Assembly (NCBI RefSeq): GCF_000208865.1
Contig: NC_018385.1
Location: forward strand, 434,001-498,000
Direction of reading: 5' to 3'
Origin: Neospora caninum Liverpool
Lineage: Eukaryota; Apicomplexa; Conoidasida; Eucoccidiorida; Sarcocystidae
DNA length: 64,000 bases
Shown: positions 1-11,800 of the stretch, piece by piece
Position numbering within the stretch: the stretch's first letter is position 1
Layout: each line of letters starts with the position of its first letter
Notes under the pieces: generated by a model
What the model was told of the DNA's origin: nothing
Database searches by the model: none
What the model saw: only the letters and a program-made list of their open reading frames with translations
Program-made: the position numbers and the translations under genes

Positions 1-1003
1 GAAGCGCACGCATTACCGTAACTCTTTTCGCCTTTCCACGCTGAATCGTAGTGACCAAACGCTCCAACGACACACTTCCCATGCTAACAGCCGGCACCTC
101 ATCACGAGCAATATGAATATAGCAAGAATCGGCGTCACCTTGTGATGATGCACACACTTACGCAATGACAGTCTGCAACATCGCTGGAAAATGGCAGGAT
201 GTCTGATTGTGGCTAGTGATCAAAGACATGAAGCAGATGTCTACTATCACCAACTGGGGCGACGGTCCGTGGTGGCACTTGTGGACCTCTTGGCAACGTC
301 ACCATGTCTGTAACGCCGAGTCTTCAGCTATCTCACATAACTGGCTGATAGTGTAGGAAGTCGCAGTGATACCCGCCAGTTCCACCTGCATTCCTTCTCG
401 GAGTTCTCGTGTCAACTGGTATTTACGCTGAGACTCTTTTGTCCTGCACGTGGCCGTGGGGAATCATCTGAGATTGCTGGTAGGCGTCTAACGAAGACAT
501 CCTACTGTGGTAAATCGGAAGCGTCGCTGCGTCCATCGATGTGTTGCGACACTATTGACTTTTCAATTTAGTGGGTACGCAAACTGGTTGCCGGCGGAAG
601 GAATTGACCGTCTCCCACGTGCTTAGTAGATCCAAGCTGCAGTTGCACTCAGTCTGTCCTGAAGTGGGAAAGCCTTGTCTTCGTGGATGTAGATTCTGCT
701 CGCGCGTGCCGAATCTGCTCGGGCTGTAGGATGAATGCCGCTAGGGGAGATTGGTGAAGTATTGACCCCATCCGATCCTCCCTCAGGTCAGCAGCACTGT
801 AAATTGGGTTTGAAATTCTTGCTGGGTTATTCTATTGAGACAAAGAAATTTACTATCTGCTGCTTCTGTTTGCGCTTCGTTTGTTGATGCTTCGGTTGCC
901 CGACTAGCTTCATTCGCGGACTGCGTTCCTAAACCTTTTCCTGTCTATAAGGGAGGACTACTTTTTTCTCAATTGCCCCTTTCTATACCATGCGTGCTTG
1001 TGA
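1..1003. other. No gene recognised; upstream region of the secreted protein gene
   Basis: No convincing coding exon was found on either strand. A short open frame at 835-1020 starts at a non-ATG codon and overlaps the ATG of the next gene. It lacks protein-like composition and is at most an upstream ORF in the leader. The promoter and 5' leader of the gene starting at 1004 presumably lie here, but no recognisable site was seen. Confidence 0.4.
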
Positions 1004-4000
1004 ATGATGACGATGCTTAGTTTTTTAAATCTGTTGTTCCTTTTTTTACCTCTGCTGGTTCGGCTGCCGCACCTTGAGGCTGCGACTCACTACGACCTCA
1101 ACTTGCCTCGTCACACTGTACACAGAACATCAACGGCCACGAATTCTTCACTTAGTGCACAGGGTAAACTAGTAACTCTGCTGAGAAACTCGTCTACCCC
1201 AATGTAGTTCCGTATTTCAGCGACAGAACTTGACTGGTCGAGGGTATTGACGATTAAGGCGAGGTGGCTCGTGTGGATCTGTCTAGCATGGTGCGCTTTC
1301 GCTTAGCCAGTGGTGAGCATCCTTCTGCGATGCGCGTAGTTTATGTATGTACTGCAACCTTACGGGAACACATCCCGGAAACTCGGTCGTCTGATGATGG
1401 GTTCCGTTTTCAGCCAGAATCACAGAGTAGCCGATGAACTGCGCCGACGATTCCCGGGAACAGGGAAGCCGGGATCAGTGGCTGCAGATTCAGACTCTCA
1501 CGCAGTCTTTGGCGTGAATCTACGTGCTTGTGCCTGCAGGATCGTTTCGCGCAAGTGATTTGGCGCCGTCTCGTAACACGACGCTACTGGAAGGAGTGCA
1601 GGAATCGAACCGAAACCTTCAGGAAAGTGAGGGGTCTAATGGCCACGCGAGCCCCATGAGCCAGCTTTTGTTGTTGGAGAGGACTGCTGCTGAGTGGCTT
1701 CGTAATAACACACACTTGTTGCCAACGGATGAAAAGAATGCCACAATCCAGATCCTTCCTCGAGAAATGTTGAACACTACCCGGATCCCCAGCGACCCGG
1801 TTTCTATGACTGAGAATGCAACAAATGAAGGTGATATTCCCATATCTAACTCCGAAGATGGAAACTCAATGAAGACTATTCCTCTGCCTAGGATAAAAAA
1901 GAAGACACGTCCTTCTACGGATAACGGTCGTCCAGGGCAGGAGCATATGGCACAGTCAGAGGATCCGAAAAGAGGAGTGCAGGACGAAGAAAAACCACAG
2001 CAGGATATCGGCATCCCGAAGGGCACGGAGAACCAGGTAGCACAGAAACCTGGAGAAACTGTGCAAGATAGCATACCCAGCCTCCGCGATAATGAAATGA
2101 ATACGGAGGGCGCACAAGAGGCAGCTCGGACAACCGAGCCAAACGAGAATCGAGGGGAGCTCAACAACAACAAACCAAAAGACGTACCCTCACAGCAGCA
2201 ACTGTTATCGAGTGCTGCATTAATACAAGGCCTCTTACAGGGTTTAAGACAATTTCTGTGGAACCGTGAAGCGGCTGTTGTGCCACCCCAATCACCCGAA
2301 GAGAAGAGCGCTCATCCTGAGAACTCAGCTGCTTTACAGCTGACTGGAGGAGGCCAGTCGTCGAAGACGGAACAAGACAGGGGATTGGTTGAGAACGGGG
2401 GACCACCAGAACAGGGGAAAAGTCAGGCTCTACACGAATTAGAATTACTCAAGTCCGCCCGGAAGAGGCGCAATCAAAAAGGTGCTGCAGTAGTAGCGAG
2501 AAGGTGTGCCGGCAAAGCTTCCATACCGGATGCAGACGTCGTCGAACTCGACGCATGTCCCTTCGATGATGAGGCTTACGACTTTCTTAACAAAGCCCAA
2601 CGCATGAACCAGTCGTCCCCTGTAACTCCAACAGAGAGGAGCTTCCGGGGCCGCAGCAGGCAACAGCAGGACAGCCACACGGACAATCCGCCGTGTGTGC
2701 TGTGGAGGCAAGGCTGCCTTCTGTGTGGATGCTTCTCTGGGGAGGTTATTTGTTCCTCTTATTGCGTACTAGGGGCTTTTGCATACGGGGCGAAACCGGT
2801 TCTAGTGGTCGGGGATTCAACTCATGAAGAGGATAGCGCAGCGGAATCTGCGCCAGGCCCGGGCGGTTCGAGTTGCTGCTTAATGGATAAACGAGAAGCC
2901 AAAAGTCTTCCTGCACTGTTCGCGTCTACGCCCGCCATTCTCCGTTCGAATCCATACGGGCTGTGGGACGACGGCACAAAGCCACGGAAAAGGGGAGACC
3001 AGTCGACCGGTTCGGAGGAAAAGGACAGCGACCAAAATTCGCATGATTATGGAGAGGACGGCTCAGAGGCCCCATCGGACACGTCAACAACAACCTCAAG
3101 ACAAGAAGAAGATACAGGAACGTCTGGCGGGACGAGAGATACAGACAGCGAAAAGCACAAGCGAACTCGGAGAGGTGAAAGCGAGGCTGTTGAGGATCAC
3201 GATGATAAAGGGTCTCGTGATGGTAGGAGGCATAACTCGACAGAACCTATTGCCGCAGAGGGGGGGCACAAGAGTTCTCATGTCCCCTTTTCCAGAGAAG
3301 GCAAACAACATGCGGACGACAACCTTGAAGGCGACGGCTCGGAGCAGTCTGCAGTTCCCTCACTCATTGAGGACGCACTCCGTAATTCTCTGTCCCCGAT
3401 TGGTGAAGTTACCAGAATTGCAATTGAGGCAGCTACAAGAGTGGCTATGGAAGCCGCTGCGAAGGCAGCGGTTGAGTCAGCAATCAGAATGGTATCTGGC
3501 GGTTCCACCCACCCCCCAACGGAAGCCGTTCATAAAGATGGAACAGATGACGGAAAGCATCAGGGAACTGACGAAAGTCGGCAGACATATGGTAGTCAAC
3601 ATGCCCAAGGCGGTCAAGAAGCTAGCAGCACCCCCGAATCTCCTACATCTAGTCAGGGAGCTTCCATGGCTCCCCCCATATCGGCTGCCATGCTGTCCAG
3701 CTACCAAGAGCAGCTCGTGGGTGTGGCGGGGAACGCAGCGTTAAGGGATGCAATGGCAGCAGTGATCGCCAGAGAAATCGTTCAGTCAAGCGGCGTGGCC
3801 ATTCCTGCCGGTAGTGGCCAGTCTCAAGCAGGAACAGCTGGTGGCTTTTTCATGCCGCCGTCCGCGCAGCAGGTTGCGAGCTTTACATCTGGTCAACCTC
3901 CAGTGCCACTGATAGGCACTGGATCGCCTGCTGGCAGGGAAACTGCACCGCAATCAGGGAGCAGCAATGTCGGTGACGTATATGGGGGACCTCCCGCTAT

Positions 4001-4839
4001 GTGTCCTTCTGACTGCGAAATATATTTTGATGGATGCACGAGTTGCAGGTGTACAGATGAAGGCGCAATTTGCAGGTACCGATGGTGCGCTAAAATTGTC
4101 TCCGCTCCCACGTGCTTGAAAAGTAAGGATATTCGTTCAGCAGTAACAACACAGTAGCTACTTGACGCCGTCCAACATACAACAGCAAAATCGCATCGAG
4201 AGCATGACACGAAACTTGTGCATACATCGTATTACTTCGCCATCAGTGTCTTCAAGTCATCTTCCGGCTGTAGGTTGCACGGCGTCATGTTGGCCAAGTG
4301 AACTGCAATATTTAGGCAACCGGAAGGACGCCGCCAAGCAACGTCCTCACACTCGTGGCGACGCGCCGAGCGAGGGCTGTGTGGGATTACACCGTAGAAA
4401 AAAAAACTAGCCCTGTCGATATAAGAAGAAATCCAAGAGTGAAACGAGAATTGAGGTAAACACTCTAGAACTTCAAAAAAGCATTTACCCCTACGATGAA
4501 CGATACCACACCACTGCACGGCCTGACGATGCCAGGTCAGTATCGGACATGACCAGAGAGAGCACGCACGGATGTATCCAACAAGAGCCTGTCAGAATCT
4601 TTCAGTCTACCCTCATACGTGACGTGCAATGCGTGTCTTGATTGCAATCAGGTCGTCCGCCGCAGGAAGTCATCGTGCCCGACTGTCCGTCTGGCTGTGT
4701 CCAGACATTTGATGGATGCAACCTTTGTTCTTGCGACGCCATGGGGCGTCATACGGTTTGCCGGAATATATGCAGCGGGCAGCCGCGCAGACAGAGTGCC
4801 AAGGTTTCTCAATTGCGCTGCGTTCAACGAACCCGCTGA
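1004..4839 (+). CDS. Secreted protein with three small cysteine modules (976 aa, 3 exons)
   Basis: Exons 1004-1163, 1540-4122 and 4652-4839; both introns are GT-AG in phase 1 and the model closes at 2931 nt. Residues 1-27 form a signal peptide (ATG at 1004 or 1007, then a Leu/Phe-rich core ending near LEAA). The N-terminal part has several N-glycosylation sequons (NSS, NTT, NNT, NAT). The middle is long, polar and acidic, probably disordered, with an Ala/Glu helix-like stretch near 680-705. Three Cys modules occur: about 439-463 (CVLWRQGCLLCGC), 875-902 (CPSDCEIYFDGCTSCRC) and 926-954 (CPSGCVQTFDGCNLCSC). The last two share C-x3-C-x4-5-DGC-x2-C-x-C, reminiscent of small extracellular VWC/antistasin-type folds. 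The second module is in exon 2 and the third has its own exon, which supports the splice. No family function is recognised; secretion to the surface, a vacuole or the cyst is inferred. A further exon after the GT near 4803 cannot be excluded. Confidence 0.8.
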
Positions 4840-5869
4840 GTTTCTAACTACAAAAGCATCCCTGGGCTATGCAAGCTTGAAAGGGAGATTTTCCTCCGCT
4901 AGTGTGCAAGAAACATTTGAAAAGTATTCTGAACGTGTCAAAATGTTGAACAGAATGATCAGTGTGTGCACGCGAAGTGCCCCGGAACTGTCGGTCACAG
5001 GATGCCAACAAACCGTGGAGCCCTCCGCTGGCCTTCGTGCTTCTTCGGACTGTAGGCATGCGTCATTTGCCTTGTGGCTCACAGACCACCCTTGGGAGAA
5101 CGACAGCGCACGTCGCCTAACAGCTGCCACGAGCGATGCAAATTAAGCTTCGAACTGTTACGGGGCGGGCACTGCCGAAACCCTATCAGCCTCGAAATAT
5201 GCAAGCAAAGTTCGCGCGCACGTGGGGTTGTCACAGTCCCTCCAAGAGTCAACACACGAGAGAAACTGCCACGACGTCACCCATCTCAACTGTCACCTAG
5301 CCCCACTCATCTCATCAGTATGTGGCGAATTCTCTCTTCACCGACGGCCGTTTTCGTGCTGGGCTCAAAGAGCGTTTCGGTTGCTTTTCTTCAGACGTAG
5401 TTGTAGCTGTCCATGGTCTTTTTGGGGCGGTCTCCCCCCGGGCCCCCGAAAGCTTAACTTAGTCCCAAAAGGCAACCGGTTACAGCCGCTTTGTGGCCCG
5501 CACCTACGTAATGGAGATGGCAGGCAAAGACACGTGGCCGTCTCCAGCGTAAGGGGCCAGCACTGCTTCGTTTTCCACAGGCCATCAAAGATCATCATAG
5601 CTTGCCAACGCCCGAGATCCTCCTGCTTTTGCCTGCGCAGAAGCACGACGCACACAACCCCAGTCTCGCAATCCAGCTTTTGCCGCTTGGCCATAAGGGA
5701 TGCAGACGTTCAAGTTTGTTCAGGAGCAAGCCACCTCACATAGGAGAAAATCTGGCTTTCACAGTGACAGACGAGTACAACAGGCGGCAAAAACAGGGAA
5801 GGACCATGTGGTCAGCTGGTCGCCGAAAAAGATAGCAGACGAGAATAGGCAGCCACCGCAACGCTGACG
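4840..5869. other. Convergent intergenic spacer
   Basis: This separates the 3' ends of the secreted-protein gene (plus) and the ARS2 gene (minus). Short open frames are present on both strands. One around 5100-5215 is Cys-containing (SCHERC...GHC...ICKQ) but lacks the DGC-x2-C-x-C signature, so it was not added as a fourth module. Nothing else was recognised. Confidence 0.4.
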
Positions 5870-8800
5870 CTACCGGTCCCACCATACCTGAGAGCCGAAA
5901 GTGGGAGACGGCAGTGGCTCCGGCGCATCCCAGTCCGGCCGCCGCCTGTTATGGCCGCCGGCATTGCCGTACACTGGACCTGCCAGCGGTCCTCCACCTG
6001 CAACAACGATAGAGAAGAAATATATTTATGGCTCTAAATCTGAGACCCACAGACAGCGCACCAGGAGTCTCGAAGCGGAGCCACACTAATGCGATTGACG
6101 AACCATGAGAGAACTCCAATCTTGCGCGATGCACTGACACGTGGGGCGAGTTCATCTCGGCGACTTGACGATGACAGTTACCTGCGGCAATCGCAATCTA
6201 AGGCAAAACGAAACCCGACAGAAGCCCGAAAAACCCGAGGGGCACTGACTGTGCCGGCGAGCTGCCCACAAAAGGGACCCCAAAAAACCTTGCTGGCCAG
6301 CCGGGGATGGCGACCGCGTACCGTTCGTCAGTGTCGTAACTACGCAGCTCGATCGCCCACATCTCCACTAGCACGCGCGGGATCGCGCTGGTTTCGTCAC
6401 ACCCTACATTTCGTGAACCGCCGGCGGTCTATCAATTTCACCGAGTGGAAGCAACGACATAGGCGCACCAGGCGTGCAGCAGGCTTACCGCCAGAGTAAT
6501 ACTGCGGAGGTGGAGGCGGCGGTAGCATCACGCCCCCGGAATGGGCAGCGCCTCTCCCGGCCGGCACCGCATACACCGCGCCTGCGAAAACAGTGACAAG
6601 TCACTGGCTTAAAGAATTGTGCCCCCCTATGGAGGTAGGGAAACACGAGCCAGTGGAGCCTGCAACGATACTGGGATTCCTGTCTCGGGGACCAAAGAAC
6701 TCTTCGTAGCGTCTCTGGGGACATAACTTGCTACAGTGCTCTGTTTAAGAACCGTGAGCAACTACTCGCATCCTATCACGCGTTTCGCCCTTGAGTTAAG
6801 CAAACTCACCTCCAGCAAGAGGCGCCGGGACCACGACCATGCCGTAGGGACTGACGACAGAATACCCCGCAGCCACAGTGCCCGAACCTGAGGCCATCGC
6901 TGCTGAACTGTGGACTGCGGAGCCGGATGACCACGCAAAAGGCACATCAGAGCGCCGCTGGTAGGGTGCCCCATCGTCTCCCACGCTGTTCCTCGACGAC
7001 TCCCGAGGCAACACGATAGGTTTGTTTGGGTCCTTCATGTAGAGATCCTTCATGATAATACTTGCGTACTGAACACAGACAGAGACTCGTGCAGAAGCAT
7101 GAGCTTCACACGAACAAAACCGCCACTGTGGCAAAACGCGTGCACCCCTGCACGCGTCAGATGTCCAGTGACAACTGCACGAACTAGTGTGAAATAGCTC
7201 TTACGTCGTGGCCGCACAGAGGATCCCCGAAACTAAACCCATCCCCCGTTGTCAATTTCCCTGTTTGCATGTCTTGGTGACGAAGGAAACCCAGTTGCCT
7301 CCCACACGTCGCATGCACACGAGAAGCGGGTGGACGTGTACAGTGCAGCAAGTTGGTTTCCGCGTCACCACGCGCGAAAACTCTGACGAGCAGTGACTGC
7401 ACTGCGGGATGGACGGTTTCTTTGCATTCGGTACTCAAACTATGTGCTTCAATACAGGCTGCAGACGACGCTACAGGAAGGACAGGAAGGACGCACCTTA
7501 TCAATGATAAGATCCAACTCCTCTTCGTGCTTCTTGCGAAGGTGCTTGAAGACGAATACGGGCGCCTTGAATGGTTTGTTGCACAGGCGGCAGCGATGTT
7601 TGTGTTCGTCGTCTTCAAACACTTTCTGCAGCGAAAAGCACAATCACGGGAGGGGCGAACCAGGGGTTTGTGCTCAGTTACTGGGATGCCACGGATCTGC
7701 GCGGTACCAGCAATGCGTCTTATGTGAACGCGGTCTCAAACCCCCGCCTTTACACCTTCCGCTCTGCAAGGCTACTGTTGACAGACGATGTGCGTTCCTT
7801 CAAACTCCATGAACGCAGATCGCTGCCTCCCGCCAGCCAGCTAAACTGCCACAAACACGGGCACTTCCACGACGCAACTCCCACAAAAGATACACCGGAC
7901 ACGTCGCAGCTTCGCGGAGAGACAACGGCGTCATCATTGAGAACAGTCTTTCTAGAGGAACAAGCCCGCGTGTTCATTTAGCTTCCTGTCACGGTACCCC
8001 GTTGCTCCGCTGAAACTCTCCTGCACGAGACCCACGGGTCTTGACTAACCTCGTGGCAGAAAGCTGTCCACTTCATATTGATCACCGGAGTTTCTTCGTC
8101 AATAGCCGCGGGGAGAAGAGCACCTAGCTGTTTGGTTGTGTTTAGCAGTCCTTCGAGACGGCTATCCAGCTGTCTTATCCATCGACGCTGAGATCTTGAC
8201 GTGCACCGGCGCGTGTCGTCGTGATTCCCGGTTCCTACTGTCCCGTTCCCACCGCCTTCTTCCATATTATGGTCGTGTTCGAGCGTGTGCGGAGCGTCGC
8301 TGTCATTTTCGGTACTGTTTATGCTTCTGGCTCTGCTGCCACCTTTGCCTCCCTGCTTCCGCCCTTTCGTCCCATTTGTCGAGACAGACGCATCCTCTTC
8401 ATCCTCGCTTTCTTCATCCTCGTATTCCCCCGAGGCGCTCTCAATGTAGTGCTGCAAAGAGGGAGGAATATGGGGTCGGAGGAATGCTCCCCCGCACTTT
8501 GTGTTCAACTCCACCGAATCCTTGCACAACTGCAAAACCCGGACGCACCACATATAGGGAGAAAAATTCTTCCTGCGCCCCGCCTGCTTCGAAGACCAAG
8601 GGCACACCCGATGGCGTTTTCTCTCACACATCCTCCACGGCCGCACAGCCCCGGGCCTTTGGTCGTGCGCCCCCTCGTGCCTTGGTTGTACCCCCCCCCT
8701 CCCTATGACGCTCGGTCTGGATACGAAGCAACCAAAACACATCTATTCTGCAAACCCCCAGAGCGTTTCCCACGCCAATCGCCCCCCCCCCCCTGACAGC

Positions 8801-11800
8801 CAAGCTTCCGACGTCTTGTGGAGAACTGCGCCCAACGTAAAAATGGCATAGGCACGTCACAGAGCGCACTTCCCCCGAAACACCAAGGATTCTCCGGCAC
8901 TCACCTCGCCACTGTAGTAACACAGCGAATGGACGTGACGCAAGTAGGTGATTTGCAAGTCAAGGCGCCTGCGACACACACGCAGACGTAACAAAAGTTC
9001 GTTTGTCCACTGCTGATATTCCGCCGGCAGATCTTGTCCACGAGACCCATCCCTGAACGCCTTCTCTTACAGGCAAGGTGCACCGCTGGTAACGGACACT
9101 TACTGTTTCTCGTGCATATCTTCAGACAGGGAAGACAAAAACGGGTTCGTCTCCGCGTCGTCCCAGACTCCCAGTTGCTCGTCTGTCAAAAAGGAGGAGC
9201 AACAGTGCGGCCGGTCAACGAAGAAATTCACTCGTCAAAAAAAAAGACAAATCGACCAGGAGGGGATGCGTGCAAGCTGCTTCGCCCACCGAACGAAAGA
9301 GGTCCACGGTAAGCGCCTAAAGTCAGGCACGGCACAGAATCGCCCCAAAGTGCTTTCAAGGGCCAGTCCGGTCACCTATGATGCAAATTCGGACGCACGG
9401 CAAAAGCGGTCGAACTCAAAGGGCGCGAGACGTCCAGAATAGGCGCCAAGCAGTACTCACCAAGGTGAAGGATGAGACTCCTAGAAATGTCTAGATCCTT
9501 CTGAATGCGGTGTGGTGTACAAACAGCTGGCGGCGCGACAGACACATCGCACGCAGTCGGCTTAGGGGGCTCCGACAGTGTCAAAGAAATAACCTTCAGA
9601 GTCTCCTGCTCATCGCCACTTTGTGTGATTGTAATCATCGGCTTCGTCACCTTGATCCTATAGCACAATCGAAGAACACGTGCGTCGTAACATTGCGAGT
9701 GAATACCAACAGGAATTTGGAAGACGTCCGCCGAATAGTTGTCCCACAGTACACGCTCTCAAATGATTCCGCCTTCAACCGTATGCGGGCACACCACGGC
9801 GCTCATTTCCTCGTTCCCGGCTCTCTGCCACGTGCACGACATCTACCAGTCACACAGGGTGTGCATATTTGCCCCTCTTCTCGCGAGAGACGACGTGCGC
9901 GGAAAACAAGTGGAAAGAGAGCGCGGCGGATGCCGCAATCCAGTATTTCGGCTGAGATCCTGACACGGGCGGCAGTCTCCTGCAAACCACCAACCTACGT
10001 CATATCGGGAATGCTCTCCACGGCTGCTTGTTTTGTCTCCTCATCAGGGAACAGTACAAAAGCCGTCCTTGCTTCCACGGGGCTGCCTCCCTCAGCCATT
10101 CCAACATAGATCGCTCCTTTCTTCTGTAACACACCGACAGGGGACAAGCTGCATCAGGCAATGACTAAATGGGTTGAGGGCCTGACTTGCGAATCATAAA
10201 ACTTTGCGAGGGCCACGCAAGTGTCGGGGCAACACCACGGCAGGAACTCGCAAATTGAGAGACAGACGCCAGAGGCAAAGTGGGCGATAAACGAGCACTG
10301 TCCAAGTAGTACGCGCAGTTTATGAAAAGTTACTCACAGCTAACTCATCGTGAATATCAAACTTGGAGATTGCAGGATCAACATCCCGGATCATGAGACA
10401 CCCGGTCGTAGGAAGGAGCAAATAGGGCGGCTGGGGATATTCAGTTCGGCGCGATCGCGGCTTGGGCTTTCCTTCTTCATCTTCCATCTCTTCGTCTTCT
10501 CCATTTTCTTCTTCCATCTCGAACGCAACCGACGGCTCCACGTCTACGGTCTGCTGATTTGGCCAGTCGTTCCACAGGAGTGGAGATCCATCTGAAGGAG
10601 AGAAAAGCAACAAGCAAGGGCACCCCACGTCGATTCAAGTAGTCCTAATTCGCGCCGCGTCCATTCCTCGACGAGCTCATTGCGCGTTTTCTGTCAGTCC
10701 CTCGCAGAAGAAAAAACACAGAACCGTTTCTTATTCCATCACAAGGGACTTCCAAGCTGGTCTCCTCGGGAGTCGGCGATGCTTCCTCGTTGTTGCCTTC
10801 TACCGCTCATGGGCGACTGACTCCTCAGTTTGAGTCGAAATTATCCCATTAGAAGTGGATTGTGTCTCTTATGGAATACAGACAACCAAGTTCTTTATGA
10901 TTGGGCAGTGGTCTGTCTATCCTTACTGCTATGTTCTTAATGCCTGCTTTGTAGAGGCTCTCCACTTAGCATTCCACAGCTCCAGCAAGTTATCTAACTA
11001 CGCTCTGCTAACCCCCATCAGAGTGTCTTCACAGCAATCGTTTTCGTCTTTCCGAAATTGTGGTGCCGCTGCAGACTTGCCTGGGCTGTCTTCAATAAAC
11101 TGTCGGAGTCCGGGATAGTCTGCGTCGAGCGACAGATTAGCGAAGAAGCCTCTGTGCACCTTCTGCGAAGCGACACACGGTCAGTCCGGGACAGAGAGTT
11201 CACGACACCCGCATGGAGGGATTCCGCGGCAGGGCTACAAGAGGGCACCTGCGACCAAAATTTACCCTGACCACAACGGGCGCGTGGCCGCGGTGCTGGA
11301 TCAAGCCTATGGAAAGGTCGAGGCCTCCAACGACTTAGTGTACGTCATACACTGTCCTCGCCGAGAACGGGGCGACGAACGTGCGGCTGCATCCGCCTCC
11401 GTCCGGTCCACCGCAAACAAGAGCCAGTGAAAGTGTCTTTACGGCAGACCTGTGCTGAGTTCAATCGATGTGTCCTCACCGCGGCACATGTGTTTTTGAG
11501 CAAACGGAAAAGCTCCTCACACTGTCGCAAAAAGGAACTGGCCTTTCGAACCAGCAAGCAACGCTTATGGCCGCACTGCACTCAGGCGATCTGGCCGGAA
11601 ACGCGTTCTAGACACGTGACGTGATTTTAGGTTACCTCGACAAACACCCGAGCGACGTTCTTCGCCCGAGCCTTCAGCAACTCGAATTGGCGCCGAACAA
11701 GATTCGGGTGGTACAATTCCCTCATGAACGCGTTTTTGTTGTGGTTTGAAAAGAACAGCTTGGCGTGGTACTCTCGATACTGCTCGACGTAATTCTCATA

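Noticed and set aside
1619..2173. 184-codon minus-strand frame opposite the secreted-protein gene
   Set aside because: It is the antisense shadow of exon 2 and has no domain; the plus-strand frame has a signal-peptide exon and Cys modules joined in phase.
3043..3744. 233-codon plus-strand frame with ATG overlapping exon 2
   Set aside because: It is an out-of-phase shadow in a purine-rich stretch; using it would destroy the in-frame continuation to Cys module 2.
5074..5400. Possible fourth cysteine module (SCHERC...GHC...ICKQ)
   Set aside because: It lacks the DGC-x2-C-x-C signature and no phase-compatible splice from 4.8 kb could be justified.
8136..8796. Two plus-strand frames of about 190 codons
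   Set aside because: Antisense to ARS2 exon 9 and its flanking intron; their Pro/Arg/His-rich composition reflects the acidic minus-strand coding sequence.
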